Position numbers and translations under genes: made by a program
Notes under the pieces: generated by a model
Databases searched by the model: none
The model's input: the letters and a program-made list of their open reading frames with translations, nothing else
What the model was told of the DNA's origin: nothing
DNA from: Desulfobacterales bacterium
Lineage (GTDB): Bacteria; Desulfobacterota; Desulfobacteria; Desulfobacterales; SpSt-501
Length of the DNA: 39,258 nucleotides
Assembly: GCA_030834695.1 (NCBI GenBank)
Contig: JAUQXK010000030.1
Coordinates: 1 to 39,258 of the forward strand
Direction: 5' to 3'
In this document: one piece after another, positions 24,831 to 32,373 of the stretch
How the letters are laid out: each line of letters begins with the position of its first letter
Numbering within the stretch: the stretch's first letter is position 1

Positions 24831-25832
24831 CTAATGTTTCGGTGAGAGCTTTCCGGACATGCCGCCGGCGGGTGCGTTTCCGCCCAGCGCCCGGCTGATG
24901 GTGGTCACGTTGTGGTCGATCATGCCGATGTAGGTTCCCTCGTAGGTCCCGGGGTTTCCCATGGCGTCGGAGAAAAGCTCGCCGCCGATGGTCACGCGAT
25001 GGCTCCTCGCGGCTGCGCCTTCGATGAGCGCCTTTACGTTTTTATCGGACACGCTGGTTTCAACGAAGACGGCCGGGACGATGCGCGTGACCAGGATTTC
25101 GACGATGCGGTTGATGTCCTTGAGCCCCGCCTCGGATTCCGTCGAAATGCCCTGGATGCCGAGGACCTCGATGCCGTAGGCACGGCTCAGGTAGTTGAAG
25201 GCGTCGTGGGCGGTGACCAGGACCCGGCGGTTTTCCGGAATCGAAGCGATGGCTGTGCGGGAATATTCATCCAGCTCCTTGAGCCGGACCAGATAGGACT
25301 CCGCATTCTTGCCGTAGTAGGCAGCATTCGGCGGATCAAAGTCTGCGAGTGCTTTGGCGACGACCTCAACGGCCTTGCTCCACCCCTTGACGTCCATCCA
25401 CACGTGCGGGTCATCGTGGTTGGTCGTGTCGTCATGAATGAGATATTCCTTTTGCAACAGCTCGGTGACGGCGTGAACCGGCTTTTTAGCGCCGACCTTG
25501 GCCAGGATTTCCGTCATCTGGCCTTCGAGCAGAAGGCCGGAGTAAAAAATGATGTCGGATTTCATGAGCACGGCGACATCCCCGCGCGTGGGGTTGTACA
25601 CGTGCGGGTCCACGCCGGCGCCGATGATGTTGGTGACCACCGCCATGCTTCCGGCCACTTCCTTGACGATGTCGGCCACCATCCCGACCGTTGTGCCGAC
25701 CTTGATGGGATAGCTTCCCTTGAAGACCGCTCCGACAGCGAATTGCGCATACGAAACACCCGACAAGAAAGCCAGAATCGCTAACGTCCACCTAAATCTT
25801 CGAAAAATGCTTCTTGGCGGATACCCGTTCAT
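24831..25832 (-). CDS. Metal-binding lipocalin-free TroA/MntA-type substrate-binding protein
   Basis: Cluster 9 (ZnuA/TroA/PsaA) periplasmic binding protein of 333 residues that hands Mn, Zn or Fe to the permeases. An N-terminal membrane segment (about 14-36) acts as signal peptide; no lipobox Cys is seen. The four expected ligands are present: His77 (VDPHVYNP), His143 (DDPHVWMD), His209 (TAHDAFNY) and Asp289 (FSDAMG). The long His-rich loop of ZnuA proteins is missing (only HDDTTNHDD before His143), which favours Mn/Fe-type TroA over ZnuA. It is the first gene of the transporter operon, behind two palindromic operators; GGGGGAAGG precedes the ATG. Confidence 0.93.
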   Translation of the reverse strand: MNGYPPRSIFRRFRWTLAILAFLSGVSYAQFAVGAVFKGSYPIKVGTTVGMVADIVKEVAGSMAVVTNIIGAGVDPHVYNPTRGDVAVLMKSDIIFYSGLLLEGQMTEILAKVGAKKPVHAVTELLQKEYLIHDDTTNHDDPHVWMDVKGWSKAVEVVAKALADFDPPNAAYYGKNAESYLVRLKELDEYSRTAIASIPENRRVLVTAHDAFNYLSRAYGIEVLGIQGISTESEAGLKDINRIVEILVTRIVPAVFVETSVSDKNVKALIEGAAARSHRVTIGGELFSDAMGNPGTYEGTYIGMIDHNVTTISRALGGNAPAGGMSGKLSPKH

Positions 25833-25912
25833 GACCCTTCCCCCTTTTTGATCGTGGATCGCTTCAGGCCGATCTCCTGAAGATGCATGGATAGGAAAAT
25901 AAGCATGGCTTT

Positions 25913-25949
25913 AATTAGGTCAACCTAATTTTATTTTTAGGTCGACCTA
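25913..25949. promoter_or_regulatory. Tandem palindromic operators for the adjacent DtxR-family regulator
   Basis: Two palindromes share the core TAGGT-N2-ACCTA: AATTAGGTCAACCTAATT (25913-25930) and TAGGTCGACCTA (25938-25949), with centres 22 bases apart, about two helical turns. They lie between the regulator stop and the binding-protein start, in an AT-rich segment where the transporter promoter must be. The core resembles DtxR-family boxes (TTAGGT...CCTAA). Repression of the importer when metal is plentiful is the inferred function. Confidence 0.8.
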
Positions 25950-25966
25950 TTTTTAAGAGATGGGTA

Positions 25967-26644
25967 TCAATCGCGCAGGAGTTCAATCAAGATATGATCA
26001 GCGGTATTTTTGCCGATTACGTGATCGCGTGTCTGGCCGCCGCTGGTGACTCGCAGCGTTATCGAACCCTCATAACCCTCGGCATGGGTGATCGTCGCAA
26101 CCGTCCGGATGCCGATCTTCAGTACGCTCAGATAATGCAAGAGCTGGTCGGTCGGAGATTGCAGGCCGACAACCCGGATCTTCACCCCTGCATTCGCCTC
26201 CGAGAGTGTCATTTGGGATAAGTGGCTCATCTCCCCTCGGACCCCGGGTATGGGTTCGCCATGGGGGTCGAACTCCGGATGCCCCAGAAAATCCGCCAGG
26301 GCCTCTGTCAGTCGTTCGGATAAATGATGCTCCAAGAGATCGGCTTCCTGGTGGACTTCATCCCATGGCAGGCCGAGTACCTTGTGAAGAAAGGTCTCAA
26401 GCAGCCGGTGCCGCCGGACAATGTCGAGGGCCGCCTTTTCACCTTTGGCGGTCAAACGAACTCCATGCCGAGGCTCATGAACGAGCAACCGTGGCCGTTG
26501 AATTGCCAGTCGCTTGATCATCTCCGTCACGGAGGCGGATTTGATCAGGAGCTTTTCAGCGATGTGCGATGTCTTGGCGCGGCCCTCGGCTGTTTGCAAC
26601 TCATAGATGGCCTTAAGATAGTCTTCGACGTTGACCGACCGCAT
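25967..26644 (-). CDS. DtxR/MntR-family metal-dependent transcriptional regulator
   Basis: 225 residues: winged-helix DNA-binding domain (about 1-65; VEDYLKAIYEL, SVTEMIKRLA), dimerisation and metal-binding domain (about 66-140; RRHRLLETFLHKVLGLPWDEVHQEADLLEHHLS cut short in the middle) with the conserved Glu/His ligands in HQEADLLEHHLS, and a C-terminal FeoA/SH3-like domain (about 150-225) as in DtxR/IdeR rather than short MntR. It sits directly upstream of the Tro-type transporter on the same strand, with the operators between them. The DPHGEPIP segment before the FeoA domain is typical. Metal specificity (Mn versus Fe) cannot be settled. Confidence 0.93.
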   Translation of the reverse strand: MRSVNVEDYLKAIYELQTAEGRAKTSHIAEKLLIKSASVTEMIKRLAIQRPRLLVHEPRHGVRLTAKGEKAALDIVRRHRLLETFLHKVLGLPWDEVHQEADLLEHHLSERLTEALADFLGHPEFDPHGEPIPGVRGEMSHLSQMTLSEANAGVKIRVVGLQSPTDQLLHYLSVLKIGIRTVATITHAEGYEGSITLRVTSGGQTRDHVIGKNTADHILIELLRD

Positions 26645-26861
26645 AATGAGGCGCTCTTTCTTTAGAGTGATCCGGAGGAGGCGCGTTTGAGCCCAAGGCC
26701 TGATGGTGTTTTATCGTCAATGCGTAGAAACGTTAAGGACACGCTTACGAGTTTATGGAACGCTCGTTTGAGGCGAGTCATGGCGGATATTTACGGTGCG
26801 GTTCCGGGAAGTTGCGCTGCAACTTGCTTTTGCGCTTGCGCTCATTTCAGTTTGGTCGCCC

Positions 26862-27791
26862 TCATTGTTTCGCGAGAACGCAAAAGATAAAATCCCCGCC
26901 GTCATGCCCGGCTTTGTGGATGTCTGCATACTCAGGTGTTTGATCAGAATTCAAAATAACGGAGTTGCGAATTCTAGCGAATATTTCAGTCCCGGATTCA
27001 ATGCCAGAATTATCATTTAAGGCCAGAAGGAAGGCAGCGGAAAAAACAGAATGATTATTAATGCCGCCGCTATCCGAAACAGGCTCCAAGCCGCCTGAAG
27101 TCATTACGATTCTAGCCCTTTTTTCCGATAATCGTTTTAATGTATCCACAGCGCCAATGTCCGCTTTTGCGCTTCGCATTATTTTTCCAGAATAACAACT
27201 ATCCGAAATTATCAAAACATGCTTGGCTTGCATGGCCCTTATGGAGGACGTCAGTGAGGTGTTCGAGATCCAATTAGATTCGCTGCTTCTTGTCGCATCA
27301 ACCGCCAGCCAATATCCTTCATCAGCTTCTTTATCCAAAATACCATGTCCTGAATAGTATATGAGCAAGTTGTCCTTGTTTGTAAGACGCTTTCGGTATT
27401 CGGACAAGGCTTCAATAATCTGGTTTCGTGTGCAGTCGATCAGCGTCTCAACTTTATATCCGTATTTATTGCGGAGTATAGAGGCAACCGAATTGGCATC
27501 GTTGACGGCGCATTTTAATTTGTCGATCCATTTATAATCGTTTATCCCGATTACCAGCGCATAATAATTGCCATAAGAGAAATTACCGTCCGCTTTTGGA
27601 GACCCCGAAGCTGTTTTTGCCTGGCCGTCGTCCTCCGGGGCGGACGCGACCTTGATCCCCCTATTCGGATCTCCTTCCATTTTAGCCACTATCTGGTCGG
27701 GCTTATAATTGATATTCGATATCTTTGGACTGGCGCATCCGGCCGCCACCATGCTGAGAAGCAATGTTGTGATAATCGCCGCTCTTCGCAT
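26862..27791 (-). CDS. Caspase-like (peptidase C14) lipoprotein
   Basis: 309 residues from the ATG preceded by AGGGGG. An N-terminal lipoprotein signal ends VAAGC (Cys19). A linker (about 20-72) leads to a caspase-fold domain: YYALVIGINDYK (about 76-87), the catalytic His149 in IYYSGHG and catalytic Cys199 in IISDSCYSG. Both dyad residues are intact, so a peptidase cutting after basic or acidic residues is plausible. Other domains are absent. It follows the unknown lipoprotein gene by ten bases on the same strand. Base composition is more AT-rich than the flanks. Envelope-anchored metacaspase-like proteins may act in stress or cell-death pathways; that role is inferred. Confidence 0.88.
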   Translation of the reverse strand: MRRAAIITTLLLSMVAAGCASPKISNINYKPDQIVAKMEGDPNRGIKVASAPEDDGQAKTASGSPKADGNFSYGNYYALVIGINDYKWIDKLKCAVNDANSVASILRNKYGYKVETLIDCTRNQIIEALSEYRKRLTNKDNLLIYYSGHGILDKEADEGYWLAVDATRSSESNWISNTSLTSSIRAMQAKHVLIISDSCYSGKIMRSAKADIGAVDTLKRLSEKRARIVMTSGGLEPVSDSGGINNHSVFSAAFLLALNDNSGIESGTEIFARIRNSVILNSDQTPEYADIHKAGHDGGDFIFCVLAKQ

Positions 27792-27801
27792 TTGCGACCC
27801 C

Positions 27802-28743
27802 CTACTCGTCAAAATTGTTCATAATATTAACCAATTCAACCAGATAATTGTAAACAAGTAATTTTAGGTTGCCATAACCGGAAAAGTACAGTTCCCTATA
27901 TGCCCTCATTCTGGTGTCGACGATATAGTCGCCACCCTTCTCTAAGTATAATTTGCCCACCCTTGGGTTATTGACGTCCTTGTTGTTAAAAACCAACTCC
28001 GTCTTTGTTTTTCCCATTGAATCAAAAACAGTTAACTTTCCGAGGTGGTCTCTATTCAACCCGGCATGGACGCGGGTTGTGTTGGACGCAATATATCGTG
28101 ACATGACGACTTGGTCGTCCCATACTGCCAAACTGCTCAGGGTATCATTCATATGGGTGCCCTCTTTGGCCCAACTACTCTTGCAACCATACTCCTCTAT
28201 CAGCGAGAATAAATGTTCAAACCTGAAGGCTTTATTATTTATGCCAGTCTCAATGTTCAAAATACTTTTTGTGGTTGTGTAAAGCTTAAAATCTTTTTCT
28301 TCCCCTGGAGATAGTATTTGGGTGTCGCCTTCCCTTTTGGCATCTACGATTTGAGAATAAAATTTATTGATATTGGCCTGCAAGGCAATGTCAACCGGTT
28401 CGGCTTCGACAACTATCGCCCCGCAGCACCGTTCTAATACCGCAGCAAGCTTATCTTTTAAATCTGTTGAAATGCTTCCCGAGTATTCTGTCTTATTTAT
28501 CTCTAAAGTGCGAAATGGAAGGTTCCCTTTGATATTTTCAAGGAAGATGGAGCCGTTCAAATTGCTGGTGGCGGTTATCTTGATTCTCTTGTCTTTTAGT
28601 CGATCACATTTAATCTGGTCTATCCCTGCAATGCTATCTGCCGTTGGCGACAACTGTTCGGCACCGAACCTTTTCGGGATATTAACGTTCGGGGCACAGC
28701 CATATACAAGGAGCAAGCTCAGCAGAATTGTTATTAAGGGCAT
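27802..28743 (-). CDS. Unknown lipoprotein paired with the caspase-like gene
   Basis: 313 residues, not recognised. The first residues form a lipoprotein signal ending VYGC (Cys16). The remainder has no membrane segments; it begins with an extracytoplasmic region containing paired cysteines (ERCCGAIV) and ends with a hydrophobic helix (LKLLVYNYLVELVNIM). A GGGAAG site lies before the ATG. It shares AT-rich composition with the caspase gene, and the ten-base gap makes a two-gene operon likely. It could be an assembly partner or substrate of the caspase; nothing in the sequence decides. Confidence 0.75.
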   Translation of the reverse strand: MPLITILLSLLLVYGCAPNVNIPKRFGAEQLSPTADSIAGIDQIKCDRLKDKRIKITATSNLNGSIFLENIKGNLPFRTLEINKTEYSGSISTDLKDKLAAVLERCCGAIVVEAEPVDIALQANINKFYSQIVDAKREGDTQILSPGEEKDFKLYTTTKSILNIETGINNKAFRFEHLFSLIEEYGCKSSWAKEGTHMNDTLSSLAVWDDQVVMSRYIASNTTRVHAGLNRDHLGKLTVFDSMGKTKTELVFNNKDVNNPRVGKLYLEKGGDYIVDTRMRAYRELYFSGYGNLKLLVYNYLVELVNIMNNFDE

Positions 28744-29374
28744 ATAGTCTTCCCATTTTCAACCAGGGCAGGCTGCCCTTCCAAATTGGTCTACTGCCGC
28801 AGGTGCGCCAGTGCCGCCGGAAGGCATTTTCGCTGTCGTTTGAGTGAAGCGGCCGTCGTGCCCCGGTTGGTTTCAGAAGGGCTTATCATAGGCGGGGATT
28901 ATGCGCGGGATAGTTTCAAAAGACAAGTCGAAAGTAATATTTCCGAATGTCCAATTGTTTTGCTTTAGGGCAGAGCCCCAAAAATTTTTAGCGCCGTGAG
29001 GATCCGATCGGCGATTGCATTCGACAACAAGCACTTGTGCTTATTTTTCCTGTCCCACATCAAATATACAGTATTGACCCTATTTCTTTCATTTTCCTCT
29101 GCATGGTATTTCCTGCTAAAAAAAGCATAATAGGCTGGCTGACCTGTCTTCAATGGCAACTATCGTCATGAAGTCAGATAGGTAACAGGCAAGAATGCCA
29201 GAAAAAATGCCCCCGATATCCCCTCAAGCCGGCTTCTTAAAAGAGCGACTGCCGAGGCATTCTTTTCTTGATCTCGTCAGCTATCTGCATAGCTATCCCA
29301 TTTATTTCTTATGTCTCATTTACCCCTCCTTCAGTGCCTTTTTTTACAACGATAAAGCCGCGGCTTCCTTCTAC
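28744..29374. other. Intergenic stretch without recognisable genes
   Basis: About 630 bases between the lipoprotein gene and the oxidase remnant. A minus-strand frame of 64 codons (29159-28965) shares the AT-rich style but starts with TTG and lacks a Shine-Dalgarno or domain. Nothing else is supported. Confidence 0.4.
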
Positions 29375-29550
29375 CCGGCTTATGCCTCACTGCCCGCCTG
29401 GGAGGACACGGTTCTGGTGCCCAAATGGGGCAGCGTGACCCTGCTCGCGCCGGTTCGACCTGGCCGGGAATGACCATGTTTTATTGCCACATCCTGGAAC
29501 ATGAAGACTCCGGCATGTTGGGAATGCGGCACATCATGGGAAGGGGTTAG
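29375..29550 (+). pseudogene. Degraded C-terminus of a multicopper oxidase
   Basis: Three plus-strand frames in succession spell the last copper-binding part of a multicopper oxidase: SLPAWEDTVLVPKWGSVTLL (to about 29450), then RFDLAG in the next frame, then PGMTMFYCHILEHEDSGMLG ending at TAG 29550. HCH-type ligand motif H-C-H is read as CHILEHED, the normal pattern HCHILEHED.GMM. At least two frame changes and the loss of the rest of the gene make it a pseudogene, unless the breaks are sequencing errors. A complete-looking oxidase gene lies 9 kb downstream. Confidence 0.7.
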
Positions 29551-29567
29551 ATGAGAAGGATGATACA

Positions 29568-30041
29568 GTGACGATTCGCGTGTTGCTTGCCGATGACAAC
29601 GCCCTTTTTCGAAACTGCCTTGCCCGCCTTTTGATGAAAAAGCCGGATATCGAGATCGCAGGGCAGGCCGCTGACGGGAAGATGGCAATCGAACTCGCGC
29701 GAAAGCTTAAGCCAGACGTCATACTGATGGACGTCACGATGCCCCGGGTCAACGGAATCGAGGCTACACAGATCATTCATCGTGAGTACCCGGATATCCG
29801 CATCATTGGCTTTTCGATGCATGAAGGTCAAGCGATCATACGAGCCATGCGTGATGCCGGAGCGACCGGCTATATAACCAAAGGGTGCTGTCTTGCCGAG
29901 CTCGTTGCAGCGCTTCGGGCATGCTCACGAGCGCATGAGTCTTCACCAAAAACCGAAGCGTCGCTTCGCTGCGGAACACCGGAGAAGGTTCTCGGAGTAA
30001 ACGGAAGGTGGGGCAATGGTGCCTACCCTCCATATGGATAA
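29568..30041 (+). CDS. Response regulator receiver domain, output domain missing
   Basis: 157 residues. The receiver domain (about 1-118) has the acidic pair Asp9-Asp10 (LLADDN), phospho-acceptor Asp55 (ILMDVTMPR), Ser83 and Lys105 (GYITKG). Its style is that of NarL/FixJ-type regulators, whose LuxR-type helix-turn-helix would follow; instead the last about 40 residues are unlike any domain (TPEKVLGVNGRWG). So it may be a truncated regulator or a stand-alone receiver. The start is GTG with AGAAGGA seven bases upstream. It lies 18 bases after the multicopper-oxidase remnant, and no cognate kinase is adjacent. Confidence 0.78.
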   Translation: MTIRVLLADDNALFRNCLARLLMKKPDIEIAGQAADGKMAIELARKLKPDVILMDVTMPRVNGIEATQIIHREYPDIRIIGFSMHEGQAIIRAMRDAGATGYITKGCCLAELVAALRACSRAHESSPKTEASLRCGTPEKVLGVNGRWGNGAYPPYG

Positions 30042-30118
30042 ATTCAAATGAGTGAAGCGAGTTAAATTGCGAATTGTACGCTGGCAGGCACTTTTCCTAA
30101 TCTTTTAGGGGGGAACCC

Positions 30119-31840
30119 ATGCGAATCCTATCCAATCTTGTCATCGTGTTGGCCATGTTAGTTTGCGCCTGTGGTGGGGGCGGCGGCGGAAGCAGCGACG
30201 GCAACGGGAGCGGGACCACCCCGCCGCCGACACCGACCGCATCCGCTGTGGTGCTCGCCGCAAACGATCTCGGGATGCATTGCATGGACCGGGAGTTTTC
30301 CATTTTCTCCATCCTGCCGCCCTTCAATGTTCTGAACGTTCAGGTGATCGGACATGACGCCAACGGCAGCCCGGTGCTGCTCGGCGATGCGGATGTGGAC
30401 GTACGCTACGGGGCGGCAGCGGATTCGCAGGGCTCCATCAACTCATACAGCAGCGGCAAAACCGACTTCTGGTCATATGCCAACGGTCTTTTCGGGACGA
30501 GCCTGGCGGACGGCGAGGGATTGACCGGCCTCTTCATGCCGGCCGACGATCCGCAGAGCCGCGGGGCGCAGCCCATGGGCTACAATCTGGCGGAGCAATG
30601 GTTTAGTGCGGGGGGCATCCCAATTACTCCGACAGATGACGGGGCACTGACTAACCCCTACCCTCTCATGGAAGTGACCGCCCATGACAAACAGACCGGC
30701 CAACAAATGGGAAGCCTCAAGGCGGTCGTGCCGGTTGCGACCGAAACCGAATGCCGCGGCTGCCACCTCACGGGCGGCATCGCTTCCACCCGCGGCGGCA
30801 TTACCTGGGCGAACGATGCGGACACCGAAGTGCAGAGCAAGAAAAACATCCTGCTCCTGCACGACGACTCGCATGCAACGAACCTGCAGAACTCGACCCC
30901 GGTTCTCTGTGCGGGCTGCCACTATTCTCCGGCGCTGGATTTAAGCGGCTCGGGCCCAGCGGGCAATCAGGTGGGAAACCACACCTTTTCTCAAGTGATG
31001 CACGGCTATCACGGCGAGCTCCAAAATGCAGGTCAGCCCATTTTCCCGGCGACGATCGCCTCCTGCTACGAATGCCACCCCGGCCAGATCACTCAGTGCC
31101 AGCGCGGGGCGATGAAGACCGGCGGCATGGACTGCATCGACTGCCACGGCGGCATGCTGGCGGTGGGCGGCGGGTTCAACCTGTTGGCCGGCGGCAGCAT
31201 CGATGGTACCAACGACGGCAATCCCCGCCGCCCATGGAAAGACCTGCCGCGCTGTCAGTCCTGCCACACCGGGGATGCCGTGAGCCACCTAAGCGGGGTC
31301 GATCTTGTTCCCGACGCTTCGGGTATTCGCCTGACGCAGGCCTACCGCACGGGAGATGATTCGGCCTCACCGCTGCTGGCGACCAACAAACGTTTTGCAG
31401 AGCAGGACAACACCCTGTATCGCTTCAGCAAGGGGCACGGCGGAGTGAGCTGCGAGAACTGCCACGGCAGCACCCACGCCGAGTGGCCGATCGCCGACGA
31501 TGCCGCCAACGACAACGTGGCGGCCAAGGCGCTCCAGGGATATTCCGGTAAGATCATCGAGTGCACGGTCTGCCATGCCCAGGAAAGCCTCCAGTTGACC
31601 ACCAACGGACCGCATGGGCTCCACAACGTGAACGACAACGGTTGGCTGGATGGAAATCATGGTGAGTTTTACGAACAGAACAAGTCTAGCTGTAAGGCCT
31701 GCCACGGATTGGACCTGCTCGGGACGCCTTTGGCTAAGATACCCACTGCCCGCAGCTTCACGGTAGAGGAAAACACCATCACTTATGCTCGGGGAGATTT
31801 GGTGGGGTGTGATCGTTGCCACTCTCGACCGAGCCTGTAA
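30119..31840 (+). CDS. Nine-heme c-type cytochrome lipoprotein
   Basis: 573 residues. A lipoprotein signal (VCAC, Cys18) is followed by a Gly/Ser/Pro-rich linker to about residue 40. The N-terminal third shows the NDLGMHCMDREF motif found in Geobacter-type cytochromes. Nine CXXCH heme sites begin at Cys212, 264, 316, 339, 379, 445, 482, 525 and 564. Likely an envelope or outer-membrane electron carrier for metal reduction or extracellular electron transfer. A strong AGGGGGG site precedes the ATG. It stands between the orphan receiver gene and a convergent PilZ-like gene. Confidence 0.92.
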   Translation: MRILSNLVIVLAMLVCACGGGGGGSSDGNGSGTTPPPTPTASAVVLAANDLGMHCMDREFSIFSILPPFNVLNVQVIGHDANGSPVLLGDADVDVRYGAAADSQGSINSYSSGKTDFWSYANGLFGTSLADGEGLTGLFMPADDPQSRGAQPMGYNLAEQWFSAGGIPITPTDDGALTNPYPLMEVTAHDKQTGQQMGSLKAVVPVATETECRGCHLTGGIASTRGGITWANDADTEVQSKKNILLLHDDSHATNLQNSTPVLCAGCHYSPALDLSGSGPAGNQVGNHTFSQVMHGYHGELQNAGQPIFPATIASCYECHPGQITQCQRGAMKTGGMDCIDCHGGMLAVGGGFNLLAGGSIDGTNDGNPRRPWKDLPRCQSCHTGDAVSHLSGVDLVPDASGIRLTQAYRTGDDSASPLLATNKRFAEQDNTLYRFSKGHGGVSCENCHGSTHAEWPIADDAANDNVAAKALQGYSGKIIECTVCHAQESLQLTTNGPHGLHNVNDNGWLDGNHGEFYEQNKSSCKACHGLDLLGTPLAKIPTARSFTVEENTITYARGDLVGCDRCHSRPSL

Positions 31841-31953
31841 TTATCGGCGTTCATTCAGGAGCACCGGACCCCGCCCGCTCTGAATTTTTGCAAGTGTGGA
31901 TTTTCTCCACCGATATCGCATGCATGCGGACGGGTTCCGGCGTTACTTAAACC

Positions 31954-32274
31954 CTATACAAGCAAATGTTTTAAGCCGGTGGCAAATCGGGCAGTTCCAT
32001 CAACGCAGATCGGCTTTGACCACTTTACCTGGGCAAGAGACATCGAGCGGAACCCATCCATGATTTTCGTAATAGAACGCTCCAACGAGATTCGTTTTGT
32101 CCGGCAAATCAGAACTGTTCCCTCTTTGAACTCCACCTGCAATTCAGCATAAATCCCTGAGTCACAGTAATTCTTCATTTCTCCACAAAAAGTCTCATTG
32201 GAGTGTTGGCTGCTAAGGTAGCTGCAGACAATAGAGCTTTCGATTTCATACCGGTTGCTGGCTCTGTTTTCCAT
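31954..32274 (-). CDS. Small PilZ-like domain protein
   Basis: 106 residues resembling single-domain PilZ (c-di-GMP-binding) proteins common in Desulfobacterota. The RxxxR motif is present (Arg4-Arg8, RASNR), and NYCDSGIY occupies the place of the (D/N)xSxxG motif, with Cys for Ser; the end AQVKWSK...ATGLKHL fits the fold. GGAGG lies before the ATG. Family call is from pattern only. It faces the nine-heme cytochrome gene and is downstream of the ten-heme gene on the same strand. Confidence 0.7.
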   Translation of the reverse strand: MENRASNRYEIESSIVCSYLSSQHSNETFCGEMKNYCDSGIYAELQVEFKEGTVLICRTKRISLERSITKIMDGFRSMSLAQVKWSKPICVDGTARFATGLKHLLV

Positions 32275-32373
32275 AAACCACCTCCATCTGTCAGGCGCTG
32301 AAGGTTTAAATTATGGCGACACCCCTTTGTCCGGCAAGACATTTACTGGGTTTCGCTTGAAAGCACTTCTCCT

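Noticed and set aside
28965-29159. 64-codon minus-strand frame with AT-rich codon style
   Set aside because: TTG start without a Shine-Dalgarno, no signal or domain, and no partner gene.
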